Below the pieces are notes generated by a model. The model had not been told where the DNA came from and did not search any database. It saw nothing but the letters and a program-made list of their open reading frames with translations. The position numbers and the translations under genes were made by a program. From an uncultured Clostridia bacterium (GTDB lineage Bacteria; Bacillota; Clostridia; Oscillospirales; Acutalibacteraceae): a stretch of 64,000 nt of DNA. Shown here one piece after another: positions 41,816 through 49,228 of this stretch. The stretch spans positions 1 to 64,000 of the forward strand of contig CAMVEX010000003.1 in assembly GCA_947166625.1 (NCBI GenBank), given 5' to 3'. Positions within the stretch are counted from its first letter, which is position 1, and every line of letters begins with the position of its first letter.

Positions 41816-42265
41816 TTGGATGACAAGGATAAATTGCAGCGGGGGCTTATGGCAAAACTTGCTGAGTTGGAGAGCAATCATAAGGGGCGCCTTCCTCCGG
41901 ATGATATCCATTTTCGCCTCCGCAGAGATATGGAAAACTCACAAGTCGGCTCTCCTGTTATATCGAAGGAGCTTTTCTGTAAGGCAATCCAATTGCTTCA
42001 AGAGCAAGAGGCGGTCGATGACGAGTTCGGTCGAGCCTTGCAGAAGGTTGGCAACGGTCATTTCGTATTCGGAACGGAGAATAAATATCGGGAAGCTCTT
42101 CTCCTGGTTCTCAAAGCAGGTCTCAACGATCAGTACGACTACATAGATTGGTGGCTGTACGAAGGCGCTCCCGACTATAAGGTTTGGAGCGAGGATGAGT
42201 CAAGAGAATGGGATCTGACGGAACCGAGGGCTCTGTACGATTTCATCACAACAGAATGCAAATAA
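41816..42265 (+). CDS. Hypothetical protein
   Basis: 149 residues from TTG at 41816, with GAGGAGGTG 7 nt upstream deciding the start. Helical and acidic: KLQRGLMAKLAELESNHKG, FCKAIQLLQEQEAVDDEFG, ALLLVLKAGLNDQYDYIDWW, EWDLTEPRALYDFITTEC. The last part resembles small unknown proteins next to phage/ICE modules. Last clear island gene before the chromosomal-looking DUF438 gene. Function unknown. Confidence 0.6.
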   Translation: MDDKDKLQRGLMAKLAELESNHKGRLPPDDIHFRLRRDMENSQVGSPVISKELFCKAIQLLQEQEAVDDEFGRALQKVGNGHFVFGTENKYREALLLVLKAGLNDQYDYIDWWLYEGAPDYKVWSEDESREWDLTEPRALYDFITTECK

Positions 42266-42458
42266 AGCTTTGCCAATGCAACCGGGTCGAGATCTGCAGG
42301 TCGCGGCTCGAAGAGGCGTATCAACAGCGAAGTGACCACGAAATTGCGCGTATGATAGTCAAACCCGTGGGTGCACAGAAAGCCGGGATAGGAGTCGGAG
42401 CGGTCTGGAGGAAAGTGGCGCCAAAGGCAAAGCTTTTATTTGAGTTGCGAGGTGCAGA

Positions 42459-42566
42459 ATGCAGATTGACATTCATAGAGAGCAAAAGACAGTTTGTATC
42501 TGGTTGTCCCGGAAAGAGACATCCGAATACAAAATAAGTGTTGAATATTCTCGAGGAGGAAGATAA
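42459..42566 (+). CDS. Possible 35-residue relic protein
   Basis: ATG at 42459 after GAGGTG gives MQIDIHREQKTVCIWLSRKE and 15 more residues to a stop. The 'I.I....K.V.IWL...E' beginning is like the start of a small ICE protein family, which would normally be about 60 residues, so this may be a truncated copy. The rest of 42,266-42,658 holds no convincing gene apart from this frame and the DUF438 promoter. Confidence 0.3.
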   Translation: MQIDIHREQKTVCIWLSRKETSEYKISVEYSRGGR

Positions 42567-42583
42567 CGCTTCCACACTCATTC

Positions 42584-42627
42584 ATGTTGTTTGAACAACA
42601 TACAATAAGAGAGAATAGCAGTATACT
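42584..42627 (+). promoter_or_regulatory. Crp/Fnr-type box and promoter of the DUF438 sensor gene
   Basis: ATGTTGTTTGAACAACAT (42584-42601) is a perfect 18-bp palindrome. TATACT (42622-42627) places the likely transcription start near 42634, so the box is centred at about -41.5, the classic class II activator position for Crp/Fnr proteins. A close match lies between the crp-like gene and the hcp operon (45270-45287). Confidence 0.7.
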
Positions 42628-42659
42628 TTCCATAACCAGAATATAAGGAGAGTATCGAT

Positions 42660-44174
42660 ATGGCAAAGAAGCTTGATCTTACGAAGTCTGTTTACGAGCT
42701 GACTCAGGAGTATCCTGAACTGATCGATATTATGGCGGGGCTTGGTTTTACCGAGATCACGAAGAAACCGGTACTTCACTCTGCGGGAAAGATTATGACC
42801 ATCCCTAAGGGCGCAAAAATGAAGAACATCCCGATGATGAACGTTGTGGCCGCGTTTATGTCAAAGGGATTTGAGTTCGTGGGCGAGATGCCGGATATGG
42901 CCGTTTCCCCGGGAGCTGCGGAAGAAATGTCCCAGGCTTTGGCTGATCCCAAAACCCGTACCGAGCAGCTGAAGGCGTATCTTCGCCGTCTTGGTGATGG
43001 GGAGGATCTGGACGCTGTTCGCGCCGATTTTGTCCGTGAATTTGGGGAAGTCGAGGCGTCCGAGATCATGAAAGCCGAGCAGGAGCTTATGAAGGAAGGC
43101 ACTCCACTTACCGAGGTGCAAAAGCTCTGCGATATCCATTCCGCACTTTTCCACGGAGCAACAACGGAGGAACGGATCGCCAATGCGGAGAAGGACGTAG
43201 AGGCATCTCTGCTTCGTGAAAAAGCAGCAGCCGAGCTGAAAAAGCGGGACTCCTATCCGAAGAAAGACTATTCGGACAAGAAAGCTCGCGCTGCGGCGAT
43301 GGAAGAAATCGTTGGGCATCCTCTGTATACGTTGACGAAGGAAAATCATGCGCTGGCAAGCCTGCTTGCCAGCTTTAAGGAAAGTGGAGACCTGGCGCTG
43401 ATCCCCGCAATCCGTGAGCTTTCCATCCATTACGCAAAGAAAGGAGATCTGCTTTATCCCCTGCTGAAGGTGAAATACGGCGTTTCAGGCCCCTCCGACG
43501 TAATGTGGACTGTAGACGATGAAATCCGTGACGAGCTTGGCACGCTGGCGATGGAAACCGAGCGCGGGGATTCCTGGAACGCCCGCCTTGATGCGGTGCT
43601 GAAGCGTGCCGAAGAAATGATCTATAAGGAGCAGAACATTCTATTCCCCATCTGCGCAGTGAATTTCTCGGAAGAAGAATGGTATGGAATTTATCACGAC
43701 GTTAAGGATTACGATATCTGCTTCGGTGTGGCTCAGGAAATCTGGGAAAAGGCTGAAAAGTGTCAGTCTTCTAAAGCAATCGGCACCGGCGACGAAATCG
43801 TCCTTCCGGGCGGGCACATGACGATTGAACAGCTGACCGCGCTTCTGAATACCATCCCCATGGAGATTACCTTCGTCGATGCGGAGAACATCAATCGCTT
43901 CTTTAATGAGGGGGCCAAGGTATTCAAACGCCCAGGCATGGCCATCGACCGCGAGGTCTTCTCCTGCCATCCGCCGAAGATCGAACCGATGGTACGCCAG
44001 ATCATCGATGATTTCCGGAATAACCGCAGGGATGAAGTTCCCGTCTGGATGGAAAAGGGCGGCAGGACAATGCTGGTGAAGTATATGGCTGTTCGAGACA
44101 AGACCGGAAAGTACCTCGGCACAGTCGAGCTGGTACAGGATATGGAATTTGCAAAGGAACACTTCAAAAACTGA
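42660..44174 (+). CDS. DUF438/hemerythrin/PAS-domain redox sensor-like protein
   Basis: 504 residues. N-terminal DUF1858-like segment (LTKSVYELTQEYPELIDIMAGLGF), DUF438 (about 80-165), a hemerythrin-like four-helix part (HPLYTLTKENHALASLLASF, EMIYKEQNILFPICAVNFSE) and a C-terminal PAS domain (MEITFVDAENINRFFNEG...FSCHPP...VELVQDM). This order is a known fusion in anaerobes, tied to oxygen/NO or heme sensing. The gene has its own Crp/Fnr-type promoter and a terminator shared with DUF488. Likely a partner in nitrosative/redox stress control with the hcp operon. Confidence 0.9.
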   Translation: MAKKLDLTKSVYELTQEYPELIDIMAGLGFTEITKKPVLHSAGKIMTIPKGAKMKNIPMMNVVAAFMSKGFEFVGEMPDMAVSPGAAEEMSQALADPKTRTEQLKAYLRRLGDGEDLDAVRADFVREFGEVEASEIMKAEQELMKEGTPLTEVQKLCDIHSALFHGATTEERIANAEKDVEASLLREKAAAELKKRDSYPKKDYSDKKARAAAMEEIVGHPLYTLTKENHALASLLASFKESGDLALIPAIRELSIHYAKKGDLLYPLLKVKYGVSGPSDVMWTVDDEIRDELGTLAMETERGDSWNARLDAVLKRAEEMIYKEQNILFPICAVNFSEEEWYGIYHDVKDYDICFGVAQEIWEKAEKCQSSKAIGTGDEIVLPGGHMTIEQLTALLNTIPMEITFVDAENINRFFNEGAKVFKRPGMAIDREVFSCHPPKIEPMVRQIIDDFRNNRRDEVPVWMEKGGRTMLVKYMAVRDKTGKYLGTVELVQDMEFAKEHFKN

Positions 44175-44182
44175 CACATATG

Positions 44183-44221
44183 AAAAACTCTCTGCCCGTT
44201 GATAAGGACAGAGAGTTTTTT
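44183..44221. terminator. Bidirectional terminator
   Basis: AAAAACTCTCTG ... CAGAGAGTTTTTT form a long stem with A-tract on the left and T-tract on the right, between the convergent DUF438 and DUF488 genes. It can end transcription in both directions. Confidence 0.85.
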
Positions 44222-44222
44222 C

Positions 44223-44594
44223 TTAGCCTTTCATTTTTGCTTCCAGCCACTGCCTCAATACAATGGCATTATTATATTCCTCGTTTTTTGCCGCATACAG
44301 CAGAGTTATATTACCTTCCCGCAGTTTTTCTATACAGAGGCTCATAAATTCCTTCGCTGCAGGATTGACGTTCAGCTCCTGTATGTACCTTGTCGTGAAC
44401 TCATCATACCGTTCCGGCATATGCGCAAACCAATTCCGCAGTTCACTCGTTGGAGCAATATCCTTCCTCCACAAATCAATTGCAGCAACTTCTTTTTTGA
44501 CTCCTCTTGGCCAGAGTCTGTCGACGAGAATCCGGTATCCGTCTGAGATTTCCGCCGGGTTGTAAATTCGTTTACACAAGAGTTCATTCATCAT
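44223..44594 (-). CDS. DUF488 family protein
   Basis: 123 residues. KRIYNPAEISDGYRILVDRLWPRGVKKEVAAID and the following WRKDIAPTSELRNWF and FTTRYIQEL... with LLYAAKNEEYNNAIVLRQWL give the DUF488 pattern (R-I..P....G.R.LVDR.WPRG.K). The fold is small alpha/beta; function unproven, with links to stress or nucleic acids only suggested. It overlaps the crp-like gene by 11 bp on the same strand, so the two are co-expressed. Confidence 0.9.
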   Translation of the reverse strand: MMNELLCKRIYNPAEISDGYRILVDRLWPRGVKKEVAAIDLWRKDIAPTSELRNWFAHMPERYDEFTTRYIQELNVNPAAKEFMSLCIEKLREGNITLLYAAKNEEYNNAIVLRQWLEAKMKG

Positions 44595-45255
44595 GCGCAG
44601 CCTCGTTTAGCGTGAATTCATTCCGATGATAGGTGATCAGCCCGTCCTTCTGCATCTTGGAGAGCTCGTTGGACATGGCGCTGCGGTCTACAGCAAGATA
44701 GTCCGCAAGCTGCTGGCGGTCAAACGGGATCGTGAAATGTGTGCTTCCATGCTCTAATGCCTGCTCCGAAAGATAGGAGAGCAGCCTTTCGCGCAAGGAT
44801 TTTGACGCCGTATGCATCATCCGAGTAGATAGATTCAGATTCTTCTGTGCGGATATCTTCAGCATATTCTGAATGATTCTTGTGTGGAATGCACATCCCC
44901 TTTGGCAGGTCGTCAGCATGTTCCGCATATTCAGAAACAACACCTCCGTCTCCTCACAGGAGACGATATCGCAGATTAATTCTTTCCCGGGAATTGCGGC
45001 ATAGTTTTCCGCAAACACCTGTCCTTTGCCGATGTGTCCGAAAATGTGACTGCTACCCCAGTAGAAATTGACAACGATATTTACGCTGCCGGAGAGAATC
45101 AGTCCGATTTCGCCGACGGATGAACCTGCACGGAATATTACCTCATCTTTCCTATAGCTATGCTCCCTCGCATTCAGGCAGGAAAGCATCTCTTTGATTT
45201 CATCTTCCTTGATTCCATGAAACAGCGGCGTGTTCGCCAGAAAAAAAGTATTCAT
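44584..45255 (-). CDS. Crp/Fnr-family regulator (HcpR-like by context)
   Basis: 223 residues from the ATG at 45255; the in-frame extension to 45291 lies in the promoter. N-terminal cyclic-nucleotide-binding-fold domain (FHGIKEDEIKEMLSCLNARE, AGSSVGEIGLILSGSVNIV, GQVFAENYAAIPGKELICDI) and a C-terminal winged helix (DRQQLADYLAVDRSAMSNEL). It lacks an N-terminal Cys cluster, so it is not a classic FNR; heme- or NO-responsive HcpR-like proteins regulate hcp in anaerobes. It is divergent from the hcp operon with a shared operator. Likely activates that operon and represses itself. Confidence 0.88.
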   Translation of the reverse strand: MNTFFLANTPLFHGIKEDEIKEMLSCLNAREHSYRKDEVIFRAGSSVGEIGLILSGSVNIVVNFYWGSSHIFGHIGKGQVFAENYAAIPGKELICDIVSCEETEVLFLNMRNMLTTCQRGCAFHTRIIQNMLKISAQKNLNLSTRMMHTASKSLRERLLSYLSEQALEHGSTHFTIPFDRQQLADYLAVDRSAMSNELSKMQKDGLITYHRNEFTLNEAAHDE

Positions 45256-45269
45256 AAAAAACGCTCCGT

Positions 45270-45329
45270 TCGTTGTTGTACCAACATACACGTTGGCTTG
45301 ATTATACTAAAATAAGCTCAGAAAATCAA
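45270..45329. promoter_or_regulatory. Divergent crp-like/hcp-operon control region
   Basis: On the minus strand ATGTTGGTACAACAACGA (plus 45270-45287) matches the 42584 palindrome at 13 of 18 positions with identical spacing. The minus-strand promoter for the crp-like gene is TTGATT (45324-45329) and TATAAT (45301-45306) with 17-bp spacing, so the box lies downstream of its start (repression). The plus-strand -10 is TATACT (45303-45308) without a usable -35, as expected for an activated promoter. Confidence 0.65.
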
Positions 45330-45348
45330 GTACGGGAGGTAAATTCTC

Positions 45349-45564
45349 ATGGAAAACACATATGTCAATGAAAAAACGCTGATCGGTGAGATCGTAAACA
45401 ACTATCCCGAAACGGCGGAAGTGCTGTTCGGCATCGGTATGCACTGCCTCGGCTGCCCGGCTTCGCAGGCTGAAAGTCTGGAAGACGCCTGTGCCGTTCA
45501 CGGATTCGAGCCGGGGCCCGTAGTGAAAGCCATCAACGATAAGATCGCCGAGAGCAGAAAGTGA
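45349..45564 (+). CDS. DUF1858 redox-disulfide protein of the hcp operon
   Basis: 71 residues with the DUF1858 pattern LIGEIVNNYPETAEVLFGIGMHCLGCPAS; the HCxxC cysteines are the putative redox pair, and members are annotated as hybrid-cluster-protein-associated redox proteins. GGGAGG precedes the start. It is the first gene of the run to hcp and is related to the N-terminus of the DUF438 protein. It probably works with Hcp in nitric oxide/hydroxylamine stress. Confidence 0.9.
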   Translation: MENTYVNEKTLIGEIVNNYPETAEVLFGIGMHCLGCPASQAESLEDACAVHGFEPGPVVKAINDKIAESRK

Positions 45565-45571
45565 GAATCCT

Positions 45572-46147
45572 ATGAGCGCATTTTTGGGGCCGATCCATTT
45601 CTGGCTGTATCACAAAATCGGCAAGCAGGAAGAGTTGACAAAGGCAATTACCGCGTATGCAAAACGGGAGGGCTGGATCAAAGATCAGGCGAAATACACA
45701 AAAGACCTTCCGGCGCTGGAAGACGTCATCGACGAGAGCAACATCCACGGCTGGCTGCAGGAACAGATTCACGATGCAGAGACGCGCTATGCCGACCTGG
45801 TCGGCACCGTTTCGAATACGACACGATTTGAGGAAATCCGCGGCGTTGCTTTTGCGTTTGGAAAGAAATATACTTTGCAAGCTTCCACCTCTCCGACAGA
45901 AGCCTATAAAGCATTCGAGGATTTCTTTGTGAACGGCATGCCCTGCGATAGAGTAAATTCGGTCGTTTCGGAGTCGGAGTATGAATTGTCCTGGACGATG
46001 ACGCAGGACATCCATGCACAGTATTGGAAAGATGGATCGGAGATCTATTACACCCTTCGAAGTGAAGTGATGCGCGGCATGTTAAACGGGACGGGACTTG
46101 TTCTTGCATCCAACGACAATGTGACCTATACAATTAATAGGCAGTGA
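45572..46147 (+). CDS. Uncharacterised protein of the hcp operon
   Basis: 191 residues, 7 bp after the DUF1858 gene. It starts with SAFLGPIHFWLYHKIGKQEE, continues helical, and has a conserved-looking end (ECELSWTMTQDIHAQYW-type segment, then DGSEIYYTLRSEVMRGMLNG). Histidines at residues 9 and 13, plus HAQYW and HGWLQ, could bind a metal or heme. I do not recognise a named family, but its place between DUF1858 and cupin genes recurs next to hcp in anaerobes. Probably a redox or heme-binding partner (inference). Confidence 0.65.
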   Translation: MSAFLGPIHFWLYHKIGKQEELTKAITAYAKREGWIKDQAKYTKDLPALEDVIDESNIHGWLQEQIHDAETRYADLVGTVSNTTRFEEIRGVAFAFGKKYTLQASTSPTEAYKAFEDFFVNGMPCDRVNSVVSESEYELSWTMTQDIHAQYWKDGSEIYYTLRSEVMRGMLNGTGLVLASNDNVTYTINRQ

Positions 46148-46151
46148 GGTC

Positions 46152-46805
46152 ATGAAAGAGAAGGTCGGGGAAGTTTTCTCCATAGCAAAAGATAATCAGC
46201 CGGTGCCCGGCTGCACAATTTCAAAGGCCGTGCACAGTGGAGAAAATGACATTATCTATTTTTCGCTGGGGAAGAACACGGACATCAGTGCAGAAATCTA
46301 TTCCTATTACAAATTGCTCATCATAGCTGACGGTAGCATGGAGGTCTATGGCGCGGGTGGTTATTCTAAACAGCTGCATACCGGTGAATCCATAATCACA
46401 TTGACAGATACTCCGATGGGTATGAGAACATCAGAATGCGCTGTCTATACTGAAATCACGGTAAGGAGGAATGATACCATGAGCGAAGCAATCAAGGCAG
46501 GAGAAGTCTTCAAACTGGCGGAGCTCGTTCCCTATGTGGAGGGCAAGATCGTCAATATGGACGTGGTACATAACGATAAAATGAAGCTTGTGGTCATGGC
46601 GTTTGATGAGGGAACCGGCCTCTCCGAGCACGCAGCTCCCGGTGAGGCGATCATCTTTGCACTGGACGGCGAGGGCGTTATCGGTTATGAAGGTGAGAAT
46701 CATCCCATCAAGGCGGGTGAAAACTTCCACTTTGCAAAAGCAGGACTCCACAGCGTAACGGCTGTGAAGAAGTTCAAGATGGCACTGCTGCTTACGCTGG
46801 AATAA
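46152..46805 (+). CDS. Double cupin-domain protein
   Basis: 217 residues built from two cupin barrels: residues 1-105 (a VSGENDIIYFSLGK-like opening, LIIADGSMEVYGAGG, HTGESIITL) and 106-217 (KLVVMAFDEGTGLSEHAAPG, IIFALDGEGVIGYEG, IKAGENFHFAKAGLHSV). The second half keeps the His and Glu of a cupin metal site (LSEHAAPGEAI, GLHSV). A GTG/ATG in the middle (about 46480) could start the second barrel alone. Cupins are usual near hcp in Clostridia. Sensor or binding function assumed. Confidence 0.82.
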   Translation: MKEKVGEVFSIAKDNQPVPGCTISKAVHSGENDIIYFSLGKNTDISAEIYSYYKLLIIADGSMEVYGAGGYSKQLHTGESIITLTDTPMGMRTSECAVYTEITVRRNDTMSEAIKAGEVFKLAELVPYVEGKIVNMDVVHNDKMKLVVMAFDEGTGLSEHAAPGEAIIFALDGEGVIGYEGENHPIKAGENFHFAKAGLHSVTAVKKFKMALLLTLE

Positions 46806-46837
46806 AACGATAACCAAGAGAAAGCGAGGAATATCAG

Positions 46838-47023
46838 ATGAAATACTTTGTCAATGACGGATGTATCAGCTGCGGACTGTGTGAGGGAACCTGTCCGGAA
46901 GTCTTCTCCATGACAGATACCGGGAAAGCAAAGGCAATCGAAGCAGAAGTTTATGCTGAATATGAATCCGCTGCAGCGGAAGCCAAGGACGGCTGCCCCG
47001 TTGGAGCCATTGAAGAAGTGTAA
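46838..47023 (+). CDS. Ferredoxin
   Basis: 61 residues: CISCGLCEGTCPEVF and a second Cys in DGCPVGAIEEV give one complete 4Fe-4S set (C-x2-C-x2-C-x3-CP..., closing C-P). The short form with one cluster is typical of Clostridial electron donors. It is 32 bp after the cupin gene and 13 bp before hcp, so it is probably the electron donor for Hcp. Confidence 0.92.
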   Translation: MKYFVNDGCISCGLCEGTCPEVFSMTDTGKAKAIEAEVYAEYESAAAEAKDGCPVGAIEEV

Positions 47024-47036
47024 GGAGGAGATTCAA

Positions 47037-48629
47037 ATGGATACACAGATGTTTTGTTTTCAATGTGAGCAGACCGCAGGCGGCAAGGGCTGCACGAAAT
47101 CCGGCGTCTGCGGCAAGAAACCGGATATTGCCAGTCTGCAGGATCAGTTAACCGGAGCTCTGGTTGGGCTTGCCCGTGCAACGGACGGCAATACTCAGCC
47201 GACCGAGAACACCTATAAGCTGCTTATCAAAGGGCTGTTCACAACCGTCACCAATGTGAACTTCAATGAAACGACAATCAAAGCATTAATTGACGAAGTG
47301 CATGCGGAAAAAGAAAGCCTCGTACCCCGCTGCTCCGATTGCGGAGCACCCTGCGGCAGAAACGATGACTACGATATGACGAAGGTCTGGGATGCAGACG
47401 AGGACATCCGCAGCTTGAAATCCCTAATTCTGTTCGGCATTCGCGGAATGGCAGCCTATGCCTATCATGCCGGCATACTCGGATACTCCAATCAGCGAGT
47501 CAATGAATTCCTTGCGAAGGCGCTGTTTGCCATCGGTGAGGATTGGGGCATGGATGAGTTGCTGCCTGTCGTCTTGGAGGTTGGCGAGGTCAACTTCATC
47601 TGTATGGAGATGCTGGACAAAGCCAATACCGAAACCTACGGCAAGCCCGTACCAGCAACTGTGCCGCTCATGGTGGAGAAGGGACCGTTTATCGTCATCA
47701 CCGGTCATGATCTGTACGATCTGAAACAACTGCTTGAGCAGACGAAGGATAAGGGTATCAATATCTATACACACGGTGAGATGCTACCTGCTCATGGTTA
47801 TCCGGAGCTGAAGAAGTATCCGCATCTTAAGGGTAACTTCGGTACGGCATGGCAGAATCAGCAGAAGGAATTTGCCAATCTTCCCGCCCCGATCCTGTTC
47901 ACCACCAACTGCCTTATGCCGCCGAAGGACAGTTATAAAGACCGTGTATTCACCACCGAAGTGGTATCCTATCCGGAAATCGTGCATATCGGTGAAGACA
48001 AGGATTTTACTCCGGTGATCGAAAAAGCTCTGGAGCTTGGAGGCTTCTCAGAGGATACGCAGTTAACCGGCATCAACGGCGGTACGTCTGTTACTACCGG
48101 CTTCAGCCACAGCACAATTCTCGGCGTTGCGGATACGGTTATCGATGCTGTTAGAAGCGGCGCGATCAAGCATTTCTTCCTGATTGGCGGCTGCGACGGC
48201 GCAAAGCCGGGGCGTAACTATTACACCGAGCTTGTAAAGCAGGCTCCTGCCGATACCATCATACTGACGCTTGCCTGCGGCAAGTTCCGCTTCAACGACC
48301 TGGACATCGGAACCATCGGCGGTTTGCCCCGCATCATGGATATGGGACAGTGCAACGATGCCTTCGGAGCGGTCAAGGTTGCTGTTGCTCTCGCAGAGGC
48401 GTTTGGCTGCAGCGTAAACGAGCTGCCGCTGTCCATCATTCTTTCGTGGTATGAACAGAAAGCGGTATGCGTGTTGCTGACCCTGCTATATCTGGGCATC
48501 AAGAATATTCGTCTTGGCCCAACGCTTCCTGCGTTTGTATCTCCCAATGTGCTGAATTATCTTGTTGAGCACTATAACATTGCGCCGACTACAACTCCGG
48601 AAGAAGATTTGAAAGATATTCTGGGATAA
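47037..48629 (+). CDS. hcp: Hydroxylamine reductase (hybrid cluster protein)
   Basis: 530 residues from the ATG at 47037 (AAGGAGG 8 nt upstream; the ORF extension to 46953 lies in the ferredoxin gene). The N-terminal MFCFQCEQTAGGKGCTKSGVCG gives the clostridial-type C-x2-C-x11-C-x6-C-like cysteine set of the cubane cluster; GGTSVTTGFSHS, GCDGAKPGRNYY and LACGKFRFN, and LSIILSWYEQKAVCVLL ligate the hybrid cluster. Hcp reduces hydroxylamine and nitric oxide. It is the last gene of the operon driven from the Crp/Fnr-type promoter, hence likely induced by nitrosative stress. Confidence 0.95.
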   Translation: MDTQMFCFQCEQTAGGKGCTKSGVCGKKPDIASLQDQLTGALVGLARATDGNTQPTENTYKLLIKGLFTTVTNVNFNETTIKALIDEVHAEKESLVPRCSDCGAPCGRNDDYDMTKVWDADEDIRSLKSLILFGIRGMAAYAYHAGILGYSNQRVNEFLAKALFAIGEDWGMDELLPVVLEVGEVNFICMEMLDKANTETYGKPVPATVPLMVEKGPFIVITGHDLYDLKQLLEQTKDKGINIYTHGEMLPAHGYPELKKYPHLKGNFGTAWQNQQKEFANLPAPILFTTNCLMPPKDSYKDRVFTTEVVSYPEIVHIGEDKDFTPVIEKALELGGFSEDTQLTGINGGTSVTTGFSHSTILGVADTVIDAVRSGAIKHFFLIGGCDGAKPGRNYYTELVKQAPADTIILTLACGKFRFNDLDIGTIGGLPRIMDMGQCNDAFGAVKVAVALAEAFGCSVNELPLSIILSWYEQKAVCVLLTLLYLGIKNIRLGPTLPAFVSPNVLNYLVEHYNIAPTTTPEEDLKDILG

Positions 48630-48667
48630 GTACAGGTCAATTATCTGAGATTTCAGCTAAAATTGGA

Positions 48668-48703
48668 ATAAACCAGGAGTCAGCATCTTGACTCCTGGTT
48701 TAT
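48668..48703. repeat. 36-nt hairpin repeat, copy B
   Basis: ATAAACCAGGAGTCA, 6-nt loop, TGACTCCTGGTTTAT: perfect 15-bp arms. It matches copy A (34070-34105) in arm and loop length and at most positions. It lies 38 bp after the hcp stop and could end that transcript, although no T-tract follows. Confidence 0.7.
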
Positions 48704-48819
48704 GAAGGAGAAATCGACCTCAATAGCACAAAAAAGTAAAATATCTTTTTTGGTGCAACGTGCCAAAAAGAAACTCTGATTTTGATGGATTAGGGTTTCT
48801 TTTCTTTTATCCCTTATTG

Positions 48820-48909
48820 CGAGAGCAGTGGGCAACAAGGTTTTGCCGGAGGAGGTCCCTGCTACGAAAGCAGTGAGTAACAAGGCTTTGACGGAGGCAG
48901 TTCCTTATA
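48820..48909. repeat. Two 45-bp imperfect tandem units
   Basis: Unit 1 contains GAGAGCAGTGGGCAACAAGG and unit 2 GAAAGCAGTGAGTAACAAGG at the same offset, continuing TTTTGCCGGAGGAGGTCC versus CTTTGACGGAGGCAGTTC. About three quarters of positions agree. It resembles dispersed short repeats of Ruminococcaceae genomes. Confidence 0.6.
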
Positions 48910-49228
48910 TTACAAATGGTTTCGTAATTTTTTTGATATGTGGACGATAACTTAAAATGCCTCTCCGGATCGCTTCGGGAGAGGATTCTTTGCGTTTTTT
49001 GCATTTTTTCGATTTTGCCTGTCAAACATCTATTTTGGGTCAAATCATTCGTTTGTGATCATTCCGGTAATTTCAGGCGGTTATCGGTAACAATTTCATT
49101 TATGCTTTTGAGGAAAGCAATCTTAAATTCTTCTGTGTAAAAGGATTGCAAATATTCTGATACCGTGTTATCTTTTTATCAAGAGTAAGGCGGAGCGGAA
49201 GGCTCTGCGTCAAAAAGAGGTGTGAAAA

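Larger units (their letters stand above)
48630..49228. other. 600-bp intergenic region with a hairpin repeat and tandem repeat
   Basis: No convincing gene. It contains hairpin repeat copy B (48668-48703), a pair of imperfect 45-bp tandem units (48820-48864 and 48865-48909), and an A/T-rich stretch before the next gene. A 78-codon minus frame across the repeats only reflects the repeat (LRQSLV/LRQNLV). The boundary between the redox region and the following genes therefore looks like a site of repeat-driven insertion. Confidence 0.5.

Noticed and set aside
42208-42537. 109-codon frame at the end of the island
   Set aside because: It starts inside the previous gene in another frame and has no motif; it may cover a decayed gene.
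48807-49043. 78-codon minus-strand frame
   Set aside because: It only translates the 45-bp tandem repeat.
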